A stretch of 15,362 bases of DNA from Gracilibacteraceae bacterium (lineage in GTDB: Bacteria > Bacillota > Desulfitobacteriia > Desulfitobacteriales > Syntrophobotulaceae). Positions 14,007 through 15,362 of the stretch are shown here, piece after piece (position 1 is the first letter of the stretch; the number at the start of each line of letters is the position of its first letter). Under the pieces are notes generated by a model. It ran no database searches, had not been told where the DNA came from, and was given only the letters and a program-made list of their open reading frames with translations. A program made the translations under genes and the position numbers. The DNA lies in the NCBI GenBank assembly GCA_031263945.1, contig JAISEW010000241.1:1-15362 (forward strand), written 5' to 3'.

Positions 14007-15090
14007 AGGGCACGGCTTCGGCGGCTTTCAGAACGGCGGCGACTGATTGGGGCGTGACGCAGAAAGGCTCGACGAGCGCCCGGGAGTTCGGGGCAGTGAT
14101 GCGTTCCGCGAGATAGCTGATGTTGGCGTCAGAAGGCTCAATGTCAAGCCGGGACAGAGTCACCGGCAGATCAAGACCGGCGAGCCAGGTCACGATCTCT
14201 TCGATTTCCCGGTCGGGGCGATTCTCCAACAGCAGCTGTACCACGATGCCGAAGGCTACTTTTTCGCCGTGAAGGAAACGATGAGTTTGCGGTAGTGCCG
14301 TTAAAGCCCCGTGTACGGCATGCGCCACCGAGGAACCGCCGTTTTCGAACTGACCGCCCAAAAGGATATTGGCTTCGACGACGTTTTCCACCGCTTCCGT
14401 GACCGCGCCGTTCTCTAAGGCTGAGACCGCCTTGTAACCGTCGGTCAGCAGGATGTCTCTGGCGAGCCGAGCCAGCGCGATTGCGGCTTTGGTGCTGCGA
14501 TAGCCCCTGCCCACATAGTTGGCGCCGCCGGCCGCTTCATTGGCCAGGACCTCATAGAACGTCGACATCGCGTCGCCCATGCCCGCTTTGAACAGGCGCA
14601 GAGGCGCGGCGGCAACGATTTCCGTGTCCACTAAGACCAGCTCGGCGTGTTTGGGGTGGAAGACGCAGCCGAGGTACTCGTGTTCTTCGGAGTAGAGGAC
14701 GCTCATGGCGCTGCAGGGAGCATCCGTTGCCGCGGAGGTGGGAGCGATGATCAGGGGCAAGTCGGCGCGGATCGCCACTGATTTGCCGGTATCCAAAGTC
14801 TTGCCGCCGCCGACGGCGACGCAGACATCGGCGTTGTTTTGCCGCAGAAGGGCCGCGACCCGGTCGATCTCTGTTTCGGTACACTCACCGCCGAAGGATT
14901 CGGCGCTGAACCCGGTTCCTTGGTAGACGGCGGATAGACGGGTTTTGATGTCAGTAAACAAAAAGCCGTCGATCAGGAAGAACGGACGTTTTCCCCAGAC
15001 GGCGGTATACGCGGGGAAGTTCGCGTATTCCCCCGGCCCCTGGACGTACATCCCGGGTGAAGCAAACCCCCGGGCACGGGTGTTGATCAT
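13945..15090 (-). CDS. Iron-containing/glycerol-dehydrogenase-like (GldA family) dehydrogenase
   Basis: A 381-aa group III metal-dependent dehydrogenase. ASPGMYVQGPG (10-20) is the typical N-terminus, VAVGGGKTLDTGKSVA (91-106) the NAD loop, and APTSAATDAPCSAMSVLY (116-133) the following signature. Metal ligands appear as Asp173 (AGMGDAMST), His257 (SVAHAVHG) and His274 (FLHGEKVAFG). It probably interconverts a vicinal diol or polyol and its ketone; the exact substrate is unknown. I chose the ATG at 15090, with AAGGAG ending 6 bases upstream, over an ATG at 15108 that directly follows the cupin stop. Homologues usually end near residue 365; the last 18-20 residues are encoded opposite the end of tctA and look like a read-through extension. 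It is coupled to the upstream cupin gene. Confidence 0.92.
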   Translation of the reverse strand: MINTRARGFASPGMYVQGPGEYANFPAYTAVWGKRPFFLIDGFLFTDIKTRLSAVYQGTGFSAESFGGECTETEIDRVAALLRQNNADVCVAVGGGKTLDTGKSVAIRADLPLIIAPTSAATDAPCSAMSVLYSEEHEYLGCVFHPKHAELVLVDTEIVAAAPLRLFKAGMGDAMSTFYEVLANEAAGGANYVGRGYRSTKAAIALARLARDILLTDGYKAVSALENGAVTEAVENVVEANILLGGQFENGGSSVAHAVHGALTALPQTHRFLHGEKVAFGIVVQLLLENRPDREIEEIVTWLAGLDLPVTLSRLDIEPSDANISYLAERITAPNSRALVEPFCVTPQSVAAVLKAAEAVPFIFSRQKAWRSAVSRSDSGA

Positions 15091-15108
15091 GGCAGTCTCC
15101 TTATCCAT

Positions 15109-15362
15109 TCACGGGATCATAAACCACAGCATCTCACAGGCTGCAGAGCCGAGCGTCGTTGAGGAATGGCGCTTCGTGGCGTCTATGCAGATGCTGTCGC
15201 CGGGATTGAGTATATAGACCTGATCCTCAATGTCGATACGCAGCTTGCCGGACAGGATGTAGCCAAACTCGAAGCCGGTGGCGTTGTCAGGGTGGTGTTC
15301 CGGTGAGTCGGTGGTGGAGCTGCCCGGCGCCAGCACGTTGTAGTAAACGCTGAAGCGGTCGA
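15109..15362 (-). CDS. Cupin-domain protein, N-terminus cut by the window edge; probably an HTH-cupin regulator
   Basis: About 84 C-terminal residues are visible and the frame stays open to the right edge. The stretch FGYILSGKLRIDIEDQVYIL followed by NPGDSICIDATKRH is a cupin_2 barrel, with His pairs at PEHHPD and a later RHSS. The C-terminus CEMLWFMIP matches the usual end of XRE-type regulators that carry a sensory cupin domain, but the HTH would lie outside the window, so a plain cupin is also possible. A GTG at 15334-15336 is an internal Val in this reading, since upstream codons (DRFSVYYN) continue the family pattern. The TGA at 15109 is followed at once by the dehydrogenase leader, so the two genes are one operon. 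Confidence 0.75.
   Translation of the reverse strand, partial: DRFSVYYNVLAPGSSTTDSPEHHPDNATGFEFGYILSGKLRIDIEDQVYILNPGDSICIDATKRHSSTTLGSAACEMLWFMIP

Overview
The window looks like a chromosomal segment from a fairly GC-rich bacterium, most likely an anaerobic Bacillota (low to moderate confidence). The supporting signs are Gram-positive-type MurC signatures (EACEYRRHF, DDYAHHP), strong AGGAGG-type ribosome sites with several GTG and TTG starts, near-consensus housekeeping promoters, and a tripartite tricarboxylate transporter (TTT) binding protein made as a lipoprotein instead of a free periplasmic protein. I see no rRNA, tRNA, CRISPR array, insertion sequence or phage gene. No stretch longer than 300 bases lacks a gene.

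Left part (1-6916), all on the minus strand. A DUF234-type AAA ATPase, cut by the left edge, has its own perfect-consensus promoter. To its right, transcribed toward it, lies a compact housekeeping block in the order MFS exporter (DHA2 type), thymidylate kinase, a small zinc-ribbon protein, MurC and Ddl. Two junctions are GTGA overlaps or near-overlaps, and a second promoter lies at the 3' end of tmk. Upstream of the exporter come a 12-bp tandem-repeat array with a hairpin, and then a LacI-family regulator that probably starts at TTG.

Right part (6917-14006), plus strand. Divergent from the LacI gene, a TTGACA-17-TATATT promoter is followed by three tandem copies of a LacI-type operator core (AACGTTTT/GAAACGTTTC). 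It drives a seven-gene operon: creatininase-family hydrolase, class II aldolase, Tm-1-like/UPF0261 protein, zinc-dependent MDR dehydrogenase, then TctC-, TctB- and TctA-type transporter genes. This reads as an inducible import-and-degrade pathway for a polyhydroxylated organic acid or cyclic polyol derivative. The substrate cannot be named from sequence, and the enzyme set matches no complete textbook pathway that I recognise.

Right edge (13945-15362), minus strand. A glycerol-dehydrogenase-like (GldA family) enzyme converges on the transporter and overlaps its 3' end by 62 bp. Before it lies the C-terminal part of a cupin protein, cut by the window edge and probably an HTH-cupin regulator. 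These two genes may belong to the same metabolic theme, with the dehydrogenase handling a product or a related polyol.

The best candidate for an undescribed system is the LacI-controlled operon. It combines a creatininase-family hydrolase, a kinase-less class II aldolase and a stand-alone UPF0261 protein with a TTT importer.
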